DNA from: Flavobacteriaceae bacterium
GTDB lineage: Bacteria > Bacteroidota > Bacteroidia > Flavobacteriales > Flavobacteriaceae
Length of the DNA: 64,000 nt
Assembly (NCBI GenBank): GCA_029243385.1
Contig: JAQWSC010000001.1
Coordinates: 1-64,000, forward strand
Direction: 5' to 3'
Positions 43,814 to 51,450 of this stretch are shown here, one piece after another. The position numbers and the translations under genes were made by a program. Positions within the stretch are counted from its first letter, which is position 1. The number at the start of each line of letters is the position of its first letter. The notes under the pieces were generated by a model. The model ran no database searches, had not been told where the DNA came from, and worked only from the letters and a program-made list of their open reading frames with translations.

Positions 43814-44246
43814 CAAAATCCTTTTAGGGTGAAAGAGGTTGTATACCAACTCCTAAAAAAGGTTGTTGTAGTTTGTATATTTTACTTAGCAGTAGAAACG
43901 CTCCAAAAACGATTCTACAATTTCTAAAGACCTACATTTTCAGTTCTGTTTTATAGATTTTACAAACATTGATTTTTTGGATGCAGTTGCTTCAAATATT
44001 TACCCCATTGGGGTGGCTATCAGAACAGGTTCGGATATACAGGAGTTGGATTACATTCAGCCTTTGGCTGACCAAAGTTGCTCCATCCCGAATACTCGGG
44101 ATTCCCGCCCCTTTGGAAATGGAATCCAACAAAACCCCAGATGAAACAGTCGTGCATCGCCTCATTGAAAAAAGAGCGTAAGCAAAACAAAAATATGTGT
44201 TGGGATTTTGTTATCAAAAACGGGTAGCCATTTACCAAAGATGCCT
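43814..44246. other. Non-coding or decayed interval with stem-loops
   Basis: This 430-base stretch holds no convincing gene. Within 44058-44102 two perfect stem-loops lie close together: CAGCC-TTT-GGCTG (44058-44070) and ATCCCGA-ATAC-TCGGGAT (44085-44102). The block 44020-44180 is more GC-rich than its flanks. Weak open frames exist on both strands (43969-44181 plus; 44020-44340 minus), but none has a recognisable domain or proper start. It could be a small RNA gene, a dispersed repeat or the remnant of a lost gene. Confidence 0.4.
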
Positions 44247-44254
44247 TATTTTTG
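44247..44254 (+). promoter_or_regulatory. -7 element of the DUF3050 gene
   Basis: TATTTTTG matches TAnnTTTG and ends 19 bases before the ATG at 44274. No good -33 element with normal spacing was found. Confidence 0.45.
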
Positions 44255-44273
44255 TAGCGAAAAAGAAAACAAT

Positions 44274-45035
44274 ATGACGGCATCACAAACTTTAGAGGCT
44301 CAAATAGAGCCTTTGAAATCACAATTAATTTCACATCCATTATACAGTACGCTCACAAACAAAAAGTCCATTCAATTGTTTATGGAAACCCACATTTTTG
44401 CGGTTTGGGACTTTATGTCGCTTGTGAAAGCCTTGCAACAACACCTCACTTGCACCACTACCCCTTGGATACCTGTTGGGAGTCCAAGCACCCGACGATT
44501 GATCAATGAAATTGTGTTGGGTGAAGAAAGTGACGTAGATCAACACCAGCAGCCTGCCAGTCATTTTGAACTTTATACAGATGCTTTGGAAGCCCTTGGT
44601 GGAAACACAAATGCACTTCATCAATTGGTTGAAAATATTCGCGCGGGCGCTTCATATCAAGCTGCGTCCGAACAGCTCGATATTCCTGTTGCTGCCAAAA
44701 CTTTTATGGATTTTACCTTTGAAATAATTGAAACAGGCCAGCCGCATTTGATCGCCGCTGTTTTTACTTTTGGTCGCGAAGATTTGATTCCCGATATGTT
44801 TATTGAAATCGTTCAAAAACTTGCCCAAGAAAACACCACCGATTTTGTTGCGTTGCTCTATTATTTAGAACGTCATATCGAAGTTGACAGTGAAGAACAC
44901 GGCCCTATGGCACTTCAAATGATTAACGAACTCTGTGGCGACGATTCTCAGAAATGGGAAGCCTGCATCGAAGTTTCCCAACAAGCACTTTATCACCGTA
45001 TTGCTCTATGGGATAGCATCTATCAATCTTTATAG
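44274..45035 (+). CDS. DUF3050 (haem-oxygenase-like fold) protein
   Basis: The protein has 253 residues from ATG 44274 (MTASQTLEAQIEPLKSQL); upstream in-frame codons lie before the predicted promoter. Conserved DUF3050 features: FMETHIFAVWDFMSLVKALQQHLTC, NEIVLGEESD, TFEIIETGQPHLIAAVFTFGREDLIPDMF and YLERHIEVDSEEHGPMAL, with His/Glu residues that in this helical superfamily can bind haem or a di-metal site. The reaction is unknown. Confidence 0.88.
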   Translation: MTASQTLEAQIEPLKSQLISHPLYSTLTNKKSIQLFMETHIFAVWDFMSLVKALQQHLTCTTTPWIPVGSPSTRRLINEIVLGEESDVDQHQQPASHFELYTDALEALGGNTNALHQLVENIRAGASYQAASEQLDIPVAAKTFMDFTFEIIETGQPHLIAAVFTFGREDLIPDMFIEIVQKLAQENTTDFVALLYYLERHIEVDSEEHGPMALQMINELCGDDSQKWEACIEVSQQALYHRIALWDSIYQSL

Positions 45036-45086
45036 CAATTTTGTTTATTGTTAGGGTTTGAGTACTTTTATGAAAAACAAAAAATC

Positions 45087-46061
45087 ATGAAAAAATTACT
45101 TTTAGCCCCGCTTTTTATTTCCATGGTGTGTTGTGCTCAACCCAACCTTACGCAACAAGACTTTGCAAATACCATTGACGCTGCCGAGCTCAGAGTCCTT
45201 TTGTACACCTATGCTTCCGATGAATTTGAAGGAAGAGAAATGGGTACTGCTGGAGAAGAAAAAGCCGTACAGTTTTTAAGAGATCAATACAAGGCATTGG
45301 GTATTGCTTCTGGAACCAAAGACGGATCTTATTTTCAGCCCATGACATTGGATGTTCGAGGTAAAAATGTAGCTTCTAAAAATGTACTGGCTTTTATTGA
45401 AGGTAGCGAAAAACCCGAAGAGGTGTTGGTAATTTCAGCACATTTGGATCACGAAGGTGTTAAAAACGGAAAAATATACAACGGCGCGGATGATGACGGA
45501 TCCGGAACGGTAGCCATGTTGGAAATTGCCGAAGCGTTTCAGCTTGCGGTTGCCTCGGGTCAAGGTCCTAAGCGATCTATCCTTTTCCTTCATGTATCTG
45601 GAGAGGAAAAAGGGCTATTAGGGTCTAAGTACTACACCGACAATCCGGTTTATTCGCTTGAGAATACGGTGTCCAACCTTAATATTGACATGATTGGAAG
45701 AACCGATCCCAAGCGAAAAGGAAATCGAGATTATATTTACTTGATTGGCTCTGACAAACTGAGCCAAGACTTACACGATCTTTCGGAGGAAGCCAACAAA
45801 AATTTTACCAACCTCACATTGGATTACACATTTAATGCGGATGACGACCCCAATCGATTCTATTACCGTAGCGATCATTACAATTTTGCAAAAAACAACA
45901 TACCCGTTATTTTTTACTTTAACGGAACACACGATGATTATCACCAACCAACAGATACGCCCGAAAAAATTCAGTACGATTTGCTCGAACAACGCGCTCA
46001 ATTAATTTTCCATACCGCCTGGGAAATTGCCAATCGTGACCAACGGGTTGTTTTGGACTAA
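45087..46061 (+). CDS. M28-family metallopeptidase, secreted
   Basis: The protein has 324 residues from ATG 45087; an upstream start at 45048 is unlikely because MKKLLLAPLFISMVCCAQ is a normal signal peptide (possibly a lipoprotein at Cys16 or 17). The M28 di-zinc site is complete: H119 in SAHLDHEG, D135 in NGADDDGSG, E173-E174 in SGEEKG, D201 in NIDMIGR, and H286 in DDYHQPTDTP. It would be an aminopeptidase that releases amino acids in the periplasm or outside. Confidence 0.92.
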   Translation: MKKLLLAPLFISMVCCAQPNLTQQDFANTIDAAELRVLLYTYASDEFEGREMGTAGEEKAVQFLRDQYKALGIASGTKDGSYFQPMTLDVRGKNVASKNVLAFIEGSEKPEEVLVISAHLDHEGVKNGKIYNGADDDGSGTVAMLEIAEAFQLAVASGQGPKRSILFLHVSGEEKGLLGSKYYTDNPVYSLENTVSNLNIDMIGRTDPKRKGNRDYIYLIGSDKLSQDLHDLSEEANKNFTNLTLDYTFNADDDPNRFYYRSDHYNFAKNNIPVIFYFNGTHDDYHQPTDTPEKIQYDLLEQRAQLIFHTAWEIANRDQRVVLD

Positions 46062-46080
46062 TCACTGGTATCATACAAAC

Positions 46081-46114
46081 AAAAAAAGCCTTCTCAATGA
46101 GAAGGCTTTTTTTT
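46081..46114. terminator. Bidirectional terminator between the M28 peptidase and tRNA-His
   Basis: AAAAAAAGCCTTCTC (46081-46095) is complementary to the sequence at 46099-46113 around loop AAT, giving a 15-base stem with A and T tracts on both sides. It ends the plus-strand peptidase transcript and the minus-strand tRNA-His transcript, whose 3' end is at 46116. Confidence 0.92.
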
Positions 46115-46115
46115 G

Positions 46116-46190
46116 GGTGGAAGACGGGATTCGAACCCGCGACCCTTGGTACCACAAACCAATGCTCTAACCAACTGAGCTACAACCACC
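46116..46190 (-). tRNA. tRNA-His (anticodon GTG)
   Basis: Read on the minus strand, the gene starts with an encoded G-1 (46190), then acceptor GTGGTTG, TAGCTCAG D arm, anticodon loop with GTG, T arm GCGGG/CCCGT, 3' acceptor CTTCCAC and discriminator C, as expected for tRNA-His. Two U-U oppositions (5:68 and 6:67) interrupt the acceptor stem. CCA is not encoded. Confidence 0.92.
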
Positions 46191-46260
46191 GTTTTAGCGA
46201 ATGCAAATGTAATGGATTTCGCAATTGTTGCAAAGAAAAAAAAGAAACTTTAGCGATTTT

Positions 46261-46965
46261 TTAAAGCAAGGATTCCAAACGATTTATCCCAATCATTTTT
46301 TGAGTCGTAAAACCTTCGGCGTGATCGACTCCAATCAGCCGCCCCAAGTCTGCCGCCCTATGCGATACATTGTCTAAAAATCCTTGAGCACTAATGGGTG
46401 TTTCGGGCTCGTTGCTATTGGGATCATAAAACTGCGAACCATACGCCAAAATAGCGTTCATTTTTTGATTCATAAAACCGGAAACATCTACCACAAAATC
46501 GGGCGTATCATTGTTCCATTGCATGTAGTGATACACTTGCTTCGGACGCCATGCTTTGAGAGTGTCTGTTTTGATTTTCACCAATCCACTCAAAAAACAC
46601 GCATCTGCTACCAATGAAGCACCGCGACCGTGATCGATATGTCGATCGTGTTGCGCATTACACAACACAATATCGGGCTGAAAAGTTCGAATACATTCAA
46701 TGATCTCAAGCTGATGCTCTTCATCATTTTTAAAAAACCCATCTCTAAAACCCAAATTCTTTCGAACAGAAACTCCCAATATCTCAGCAGCCTTAGCCGC
46801 CTCTTGATCCCTAATTTCAGCCGATCCACGGGTTCCTAACTCACCTCGGGTTAGGTCAATTATTCCCACTTTTTTTCCTAAAGAAACTTCTTTGGCAATC
46901 AAAGCACCGCATCCCAACTCTACGTCATCGGGATGGGCGCCAAAAGCTACTATATCTAATTTCAT
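46261..46965 (-). CDS. bshB1: Bacillithiol biosynthesis deacetylase BshB1
   Basis: The 234-residue PIG-L/LmbE-type deacetylase removes acetate from GlcNAc-malate to give GlcN-malate, step two of bacillithiol synthesis. Zinc-binding motif AHPDDVE is at the N-terminus, with DLTRGELGTRGSAEIRDQEA (the BshB1 signature) and a distal HIDHGRGASL His cluster. Length is typical. No bshA or bshC is in the window. It has a single-gene layout. Confidence 0.94.
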   Translation of the reverse strand: MKLDIVAFGAHPDDVELGCGALIAKEVSLGKKVGIIDLTRGELGTRGSAEIRDQEAAKAAEILGVSVRKNLGFRDGFFKNDEEHQLEIIECIRTFQPDIVLCNAQHDRHIDHGRGASLVADACFLSGLVKIKTDTLKAWRPKQVYHYMQWNNDTPDFVVDVSGFMNQKMNAILAYGSQFYDPNSNEPETPISAQGFLDNVSHRAADLGRLIGVDHAEGFTTQKMIGINRLESLL

Positions 46966-47050
46966 CCATTTTATTTAGACAATAAAAGTATTAAAAGAAT
47001 ATCACTCTAGAAAAAATACCATAAAGCAAGTCTTGAAGCTGCTGAATAAT

Positions 47051-47058
47051 TATCTTTG
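47051..47058 (+). promoter_or_regulatory. -7 element of the HAD hydrolase gene
   Basis: TATCTTTG matches TAnnTTTG and ends 17 bases before the ATG at 47076. Confidence 0.45.
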
Positions 47059-47075
47059 TCAAAACCAATAACAGC

Positions 47076-47735
47076 ATGCTTAAAGCAGTACTTTTTGATA
47101 TGGACGGCGTCATTGTAGATACCGAACCACTCCATCACAAGGCCTACAAAATGATGTTCGATGAAGTAGGAATTGATGTTTCAGACACAATGTATCGAGG
47201 TTTTACTGGGCAGTCAACCAAAGAGATTTGTCGTTTTCTTTGCAAACACTTCCAACTGAATCAATCTCCTGAAACCTTGGTGCAAATCAAGCGAACAAAT
47301 TTTACTCGCTTGTTTTTTGAAGACGATACATTGACACTTTTGAAAGGCGTTGAAGACTCAATTAAAGACTATCACAAAAACGGCCTTACATTGGTTGTGG
47401 CATCTTCTGCATCCATGTTTACCATTAATAATGTAATGGAACGGTTTCAACTGAATCCCTATTTTAAAGACAAACTGAGCGGCGCAGACCTAAAAGCGTC
47501 CAAACCACATCCAGAAATATTTACAAAAGCAGCGGCAGCAGCAGGTTACCAGGCATCAGAATGTATTGTTATTGAAGATTCAACCAACGGAATCATTGCT
47601 GCTAAAGATGCAAACATATATTGTATTGCATACAAAAGCGAACATTCAAAAGATCAAGACTATTCACGCGCCAATCAATTGGTATCTGACTACAAATCCA
47701 TAAAATTTGATAAAATAAAGACGATTCTTAACTAG
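47076..47735 (+). CDS. HAD-family phosphatase (beta-phosphoglucomutase-like)
   Basis: The 219-residue protein has HAD motifs LFDMDGVIVDTEP (I), VASSA (II), K in LKASKPHPEIF (III) and VIEDSTNGIIAAKDA (IV), with a helical cap domain between I and II. GxxxKP(H)PEIF is typical of beta-phosphoglucomutase/phosphoglycolate phosphatase subfamily IA. Substrate cannot be told from sequence. It is transcribed alone and converges on the glutathione peroxidase gene. Confidence 0.88.
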   Translation: MLKAVLFDMDGVIVDTEPLHHKAYKMMFDEVGIDVSDTMYRGFTGQSTKEICRFLCKHFQLNQSPETLVQIKRTNFTRLFFEDDTLTLLKGVEDSIKDYHKNGLTLVVASSASMFTINNVMERFQLNPYFKDKLSGADLKASKPHPEIFTKAAAAAGYQASECIVIEDSTNGIIAAKDANIYCIAYKSEHSKDQDYSRANQLVSDYKSIKFDKIKTILN

Positions 47736-47764
47736 CTCCTAAGTGCTTTAATACACGGGATGAA

Positions 47765-48325
47765 TTAGGATTTGATCCAATCAATAATACTTTGATCATC
47801 GGGAAGCACTCGAGGACCAACCACACGGATCAATTTACCGTTTTCGTCTATCAGGTATTTTTGGAAATTCCATTTAACCTTAGAATCGATCACGCCGTTT
47901 TGTTCTTTCTTTGTTAGAAACGCATATAGAGGATGTATTTTTCGCCCTTTGACCGATATTTTACTCATCATCGGGAAAGTAACTCCATAATTTTTTTCAC
48001 AAAAGGCTCCGATTTCTTCATCCGAACCGGGTTCTTGCCACAAAAAATTGTTGGCAGGAAAACCGATAATCTCAAAGTTATCACAATTGTACTGGTCGTA
48101 CAGTTCCTGCAAATTTTGGTATTGAGGAGTCAATCCACATTTGGATGCCGTGTTGACTATCATCACCTTTTTTCCTTTCAGTGAAGCCATATCAAACGGT
48201 TCTCCAGAAATATCAGTTACTGTAAATTGATGAATACTTTGTGACATAGAATGTGATTTTTGAGCATAAGTTACAATAAAGCTCATTAGCAAGAGAAAAC
48301 TACTGATGTTTTTGAATCGGGTCAT
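47765..48325 (-). CDS. Glutathione peroxidase-family thiol peroxidase, exported
   Basis: The 186-residue protein has an N-terminal hydrophobic segment (NISSFLLLMSFIVTYAQ) that looks like a signal peptide, then the GPX fold: VMIVNTASKCGLTPQYQNLQELY with the peroxidatic Cys, FPANNFLWQEPGSDEEI and VKWNFQKYLID. Cys replaces selenocysteine. As bacteria of this group lack glutathione, reduction by thioredoxin-like proteins or bacillithiol is more likely. Its -7 box TACCTTTG (48337-48330) ends four bases before the ATG. Confidence 0.92.
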   Translation of the reverse strand: MTRFKNISSFLLLMSFIVTYAQKSHSMSQSIHQFTVTDISGEPFDMASLKGKKVMIVNTASKCGLTPQYQNLQELYDQYNCDNFEIIGFPANNFLWQEPGSDEEIGAFCEKNYGVTFPMMSKISVKGRKIHPLYAFLTKKEQNGVIDSKVKWNFQKYLIDENGKLIRVVGPRVLPDDQSIIDWIKS

Positions 48326-48329
48326 CCTA

Positions 48330-48337
48330 CAAAGGTA
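48330..48337 (-). promoter_or_regulatory. -7 element of the glutathione peroxidase gene
   Basis: CAAAGGTA on the plus strand is TACCTTTG on the minus strand. It is separated from the ATG by four bases, the same spacing as at the HMG-CoA lyase and DUF2520 genes. Confidence 0.45.
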
Positions 48338-48360
48338 TCAAATTCTTTTTGGTAACGCTT

Positions 48361-48684
48361 CTATACAATTTCTGCACTCAATCCTGCAGCTAATAGTTTT
48401 AGACACATCGGCTCAAGCTCGTCGTAAGAACCTGATTTTACCGCACATTTCCCTTTATAATGAACTATTAGTGAGCATTGTTCCGCTTGTTCGGGTGTAT
48501 GTCCACAAACCACAATAAGGGTTTGAATGACATGCTCGAAGGTGTTCACCTCATCGTTGTAGAGGATGATTTCATGTTCAAATTCTGATTCCGTTTCGAC
48601 TAGAAGTTCTTCGGACACTTCCTCTTCTGGTGTCGCACTGTTAGGATAAGTCGAATGTTTTAGAAAACAATTATTGATAAACAA
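48361..48684 (-). CDS. clpS: ATP-dependent Clp protease adaptor ClpS
   Basis: The protein brings N-degron substrates to ClpA/ClpC. The ClpS core is clear: IILYNDEVNTFEHVIQTLI, CGHTPEQAEQCSLIVHYKGKCAVKSGSYDELEPM. The start is uncertain: the longest frame begins at TTG 48684 and gives 107 residues, with no in-frame ATG; a GTG (VSEELLVETE) about 22 codons in is the other choice and would give a length closer to the family. It follows prmA on the same strand. Confidence 0.9.
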   Translation of the reverse strand: MFINNCFLKHSTYPNSATPEEEVSEELLVETESEFEHEIILYNDEVNTFEHVIQTLIVVCGHTPEQAEQCSLIVHYKGKCAVKSGSYDELEPMCLKLLAAGLSAEIV

Positions 48685-48715
48685 AACACTTTATTATTTA
48701 GAATTTATGACCTTA

Positions 48716-49546
48716 CTAAAGTACAAATTTTGCAGCAATCCATTTCTCTTTTTGTAGATGTGAATCGAAAGTAAGTCCATTTTCAGTGCACTTCTGCACA
48801 ATCAATGGCAAATCTTCTTCATAAAAACCACTAAGAAACAAAATTCCAGGTGCTTGCAGCGCGCTAGTGTATGTTGGGATGTCTTGTAACAAAATATTAC
48901 GATTGATATTCGCTAAAATTACATCGTATTTTTTATTTGTTAGCAAACTTGCGTCACCCAGCAAAGGAGTAATATTTTTACAGCGGTTGCGCTCAATATT
49001 TTCGGTGGCATTTTCAAAACACCACGCATCAATATCTATGGCCTCGAGTTGGATGGCGCCCTGTTTTTCTGCCAAAATAGCCAAAACTCCTGTTCCGCTA
49101 CCCATGTCCAAAACTGTTTTTAGAGAAAAGTCTTCTTTTAAAACAAATTGAATCATCATATGGGTTGTTTCATGATGGCCGGTTCCAAAACTCATTTTGG
49201 GTTCAATCACTATATCCATTTTTGTTGAAGCAGGTTGGTGAAACGGAGCACGAACCGTGCACACATCATCCACTACGATGGCTTGAAAATTGGATTCCCA
49301 AGTTTCGTTCCAGTTTTCAGGTGCAATTTCATCAACAGATGTTAATGACAAGCTATCTTTTTGAAGAGAGCTTATTTCTTTTAACAGTCCTTGATTCCAA
49401 TCGTCTTTGGCTATGTAGGCTTGAACACCATTTTGAGTTTCCTCAAAACTTTCAAATCCAACTGCGCCCAATTCAGCAATCAGAATATCGGTGTCGTCTT
49501 GAGAAGAAGACATCGAAAAACTACACTGTATATAGGATTTAGACAT
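48716..49546 (-). CDS. prmA: Ribosomal protein L11 methyltransferase
   Basis: The 276-residue SAM methyltransferase modifies ribosomal protein L11. Key segments: IEPKMSFGTGHHETTHMMIQF, VLDMGSGTGVLAILAEKQGA (motif I), IDIDAWCFENATENIERN (motif II) and DVILANINRNIL (motif IV, NPPY-like). It abuts tpiA (start directly after the tpiA stop) and precedes clpS, a common Bacteroidota order. Confidence 0.95.
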   Translation of the reverse strand: MSKSYIQCSFSMSSSQDDTDILIAELGAVGFESFEETQNGVQAYIAKDDWNQGLLKEISSLQKDSLSLTSVDEIAPENWNETWESNFQAIVVDDVCTVRAPFHQPASTKMDIVIEPKMSFGTGHHETTHMMIQFVLKEDFSLKTVLDMGSGTGVLAILAEKQGAIQLEAIDIDAWCFENATENIERNRCKNITPLLGDASLLTNKKYDVILANINRNILLQDIPTYTSALQAPGILFLSGFYEEDLPLIVQKCTENGLTFDSHLQKEKWIAAKFVL

Positions 49547-50299
49547 TTATTTATTGGCTGTGACAATTGCATTGAAGTCGTCTGCATTAAGAGCCGCTCC
49601 ACCTATCAAACCGCCGTCAACGTCTGCTTTACCAAAAATTTCTTCTGCATTGGCAGGTTTTACGCTTCCACCATATAAAATAGAAACTTCTTGAGCCAAA
49701 GCGTCGTCGTAAGCAGCGGCTAAGGTTGTTCGAATAAAGGCGTGCATTTCTTGGGCTTGTTCTGGCGAAGCCGTTTCTCCGGTTCCGATTGCCCAAACAG
49801 GTTCGTATGCCAATACAATATTGTTCCAAGCCGAAGAAGGCAGTGTGAAAAGTGCGTTTTTTAGTTGCGATGCGACCAATTCGAAATGTTTTTCAGACTG
49901 ACGATCTGCAAGCTCTTCTCCAAAACAAAACACAACACGAAGTCCATTGTCTAAAGCAGCTTTTGTTTTTTCAGCAAGAATAGCGTCCGTTTCCCCAAAA
50001 TAAGCCCTACGTTCTGAATGACCAATAATAACGGTTTCAACACCAATATCTTTGAGCATAGCAGCAGAAATTTCTCCAGTATATGCACCGCTTTCTGCTT
50101 GATGCATATTTTGCGCGATTACTTCAATGTGTGAATCATTGGTTTGCTGAACAGCAGCATGAAGGTTTACAAATGTAGGTGCAATCATGACTTCTACATC
50201 AGAAGGATTTAATTGGTTTTTAAGAGCGTCTATTAACCCCTTTGTTTCAGACGCGGTTTTGTTCATTTTCCAGTTTCCGGCAACAATTTTTTTTCTCAT
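49547..50299 (-). CDS. tpiA: Triosephosphate isomerase
   Basis: The protein has 250 residues from ATG 50299 (MRKKIVAGNWKMNKTASE); a longer frame starting at 50356 overlaps the permease gene and was rejected. Catalytic residues are visible: Lys in NWKMNK, His in IGHSERRAYFGE, Glu in AYEPVWAIGTG. It interconverts DHAP and glyceraldehyde 3-phosphate in glycolysis. It lies 26 bases after the permease gene and touches prmA. Confidence 0.97.
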   Translation of the reverse strand: MRKKIVAGNWKMNKTASETKGLIDALKNQLNPSDVEVMIAPTFVNLHAAVQQTNDSHIEVIAQNMHQAESGAYTGEISAAMLKDIGVETVIIGHSERRAYFGETDAILAEKTKAALDNGLRVVFCFGEELADRQSEKHFELVASQLKNALFTLPSSAWNNIVLAYEPVWAIGTGETASPEQAQEMHAFIRTTLAAAYDDALAQEVSILYGGSVKPANAEEIFGKADVDGGLIGGAALNADDFNAIVTANK

Positions 50300-50325
50300 G
50301 CTTTGATTTAAAAGTGATTTAATTT

Positions 50326-51399
50326 TTAATTTACTCGAACTTTTGGATCGAGCCATCCGTATAATAAGTCGACAAAGATATTAATCAAAATGAAAAGAGA
50401 GGCAATAACTAACACTGAACCCATCAAAACAGGAACATCTAGGGTGTTAAGTGCCCCAACAATTTCTTTTCCAAGACCGTTCCAGCCAAAAATATACTCC
50501 ACAAAAACCGCTCCTGCCAATAGGCTTGAAAACCAACCTGAAACAGCCGTTAATACGGGATTTAAAGCGTTTTTAAGAGCGTGTCTTAGTACTACTTGTG
50601 ATTTGGACAACCCTTTAGAATAGGCTGTTCGTATATAATCCAACTGCAATACATCCAACAACGAATTTCGCATCAATTGGGTAACTACTGCAATAGGGCG
50701 AATCCCCAAAACTACTGAAGGGAGAATCAAATTTCGCCATTGTATGTGAAAGCGTTCTCCAAAATCATCCAATTCATACAAACTTCCGGTCATATTCAAA
50801 TGCGTGTATTCTTTTAGTACAAACCCAAAAAACCACGAGAACAATATCGCACTAAAAAAAGAGGGAACACTCATTCCCATGGTACTTAGTAATTGAATCA
50901 TCCGATCAAACCACCCTTCTTTATTTAGAGCAGACACTATTCCCAAACCAATTCCAATCAACAGAGCTATAAGAATAGAACTCAAGGCAAGAACAACGGT
51001 GTTGGGAAGTGTATTGGATATAATTTCAGAAACGCTGACGCCATTCTTTTGATAAGATTCTCTCAAATACGGTTGTTTAATTACCCAATGATAGCTTCCC
51101 CACGAAAAAAGAGGGAACGCACTGTATTTTTGAGGTGCTAAAAAAGTAAAATCTTGTTCGTTTAGAGAGTGAATCGAAAAGGGAGACAAATCATTGACAT
51201 AATAGGCATATTGATGAAGTATCGGTCGATCAAAGCCATATTTTGTTTTGATAACTGCTAACTGCTCCGAGTTTTCATTTTGATCAAGCATCATTTGCGC
51301 GGGATCTCCTGGCAAAACTGTAAACAAGAAAAAAACTACCGAAGCCACACCCCATAGAGTAAGCAACACATAGCTTGTTTTTTTAAGAAGATAAATCAT
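50326..51399 (-). CDS. Peptide-type ABC transporter permease (DppB-like)
   Basis: The 357-residue inner-membrane protein has six predicted helices and the BPD-permease features of the DppB/OppB group: VLPGDPAQMMLDQ near the N-terminus, and the EAA loop region with YIRTAYSKGLSKSQVVLRHALKNALNPVL that contacts the ATPase. Neither a partner permease, an ATPase nor a binding protein is nearby, so it is an orphan here; partners must be elsewhere. Neighbours (BT_3928 upstream, tpiA downstream) are unrelated. Confidence 0.88.
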   Translation of the reverse strand: MIYLLKKTSYVLLTLWGVASVVFFLFTVLPGDPAQMMLDQNENSEQLAVIKTKYGFDRPILHQYAYYVNDLSPFSIHSLNEQDFTFLAPQKYSAFPLFSWGSYHWVIKQPYLRESYQKNGVSVSEIISNTLPNTVVLALSSILIALLIGIGLGIVSALNKEGWFDRMIQLLSTMGMSVPSFFSAILFSWFFGFVLKEYTHLNMTGSLYELDDFGERFHIQWRNLILPSVVLGIRPIAVVTQLMRNSLLDVLQLDYIRTAYSKGLSKSQVVLRHALKNALNPVLTAVSGWFSSLLAGAVFVEYIFGWNGLGKEIVGALNTLDVPVLMGSVLVIASLFILINIFVDLLYGWLDPKVRVN

Positions 51400-51450
51400 T
51401 CTTCAAAGGTTGATGGGTTTTGCTGTTGGACTTTTGAACCTTTCCAAAGT

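Noticed and set aside
43969-44340. Open frames on both strands in the HMG-CoA lyase to DUF3050 gap
   Set aside because: No recognisable domain. The plus frame is isolated and the minus frame runs into the DUF3050 start region. They overlap hairpins, so they are described as an unassigned interval.
48690-48706. TTATTTAGAATTTATG resembling a half of the Fur-like box
   Set aside because: Only one half-site matches; symmetry is lost. It lies between prmA and clpS without a clear promoter.
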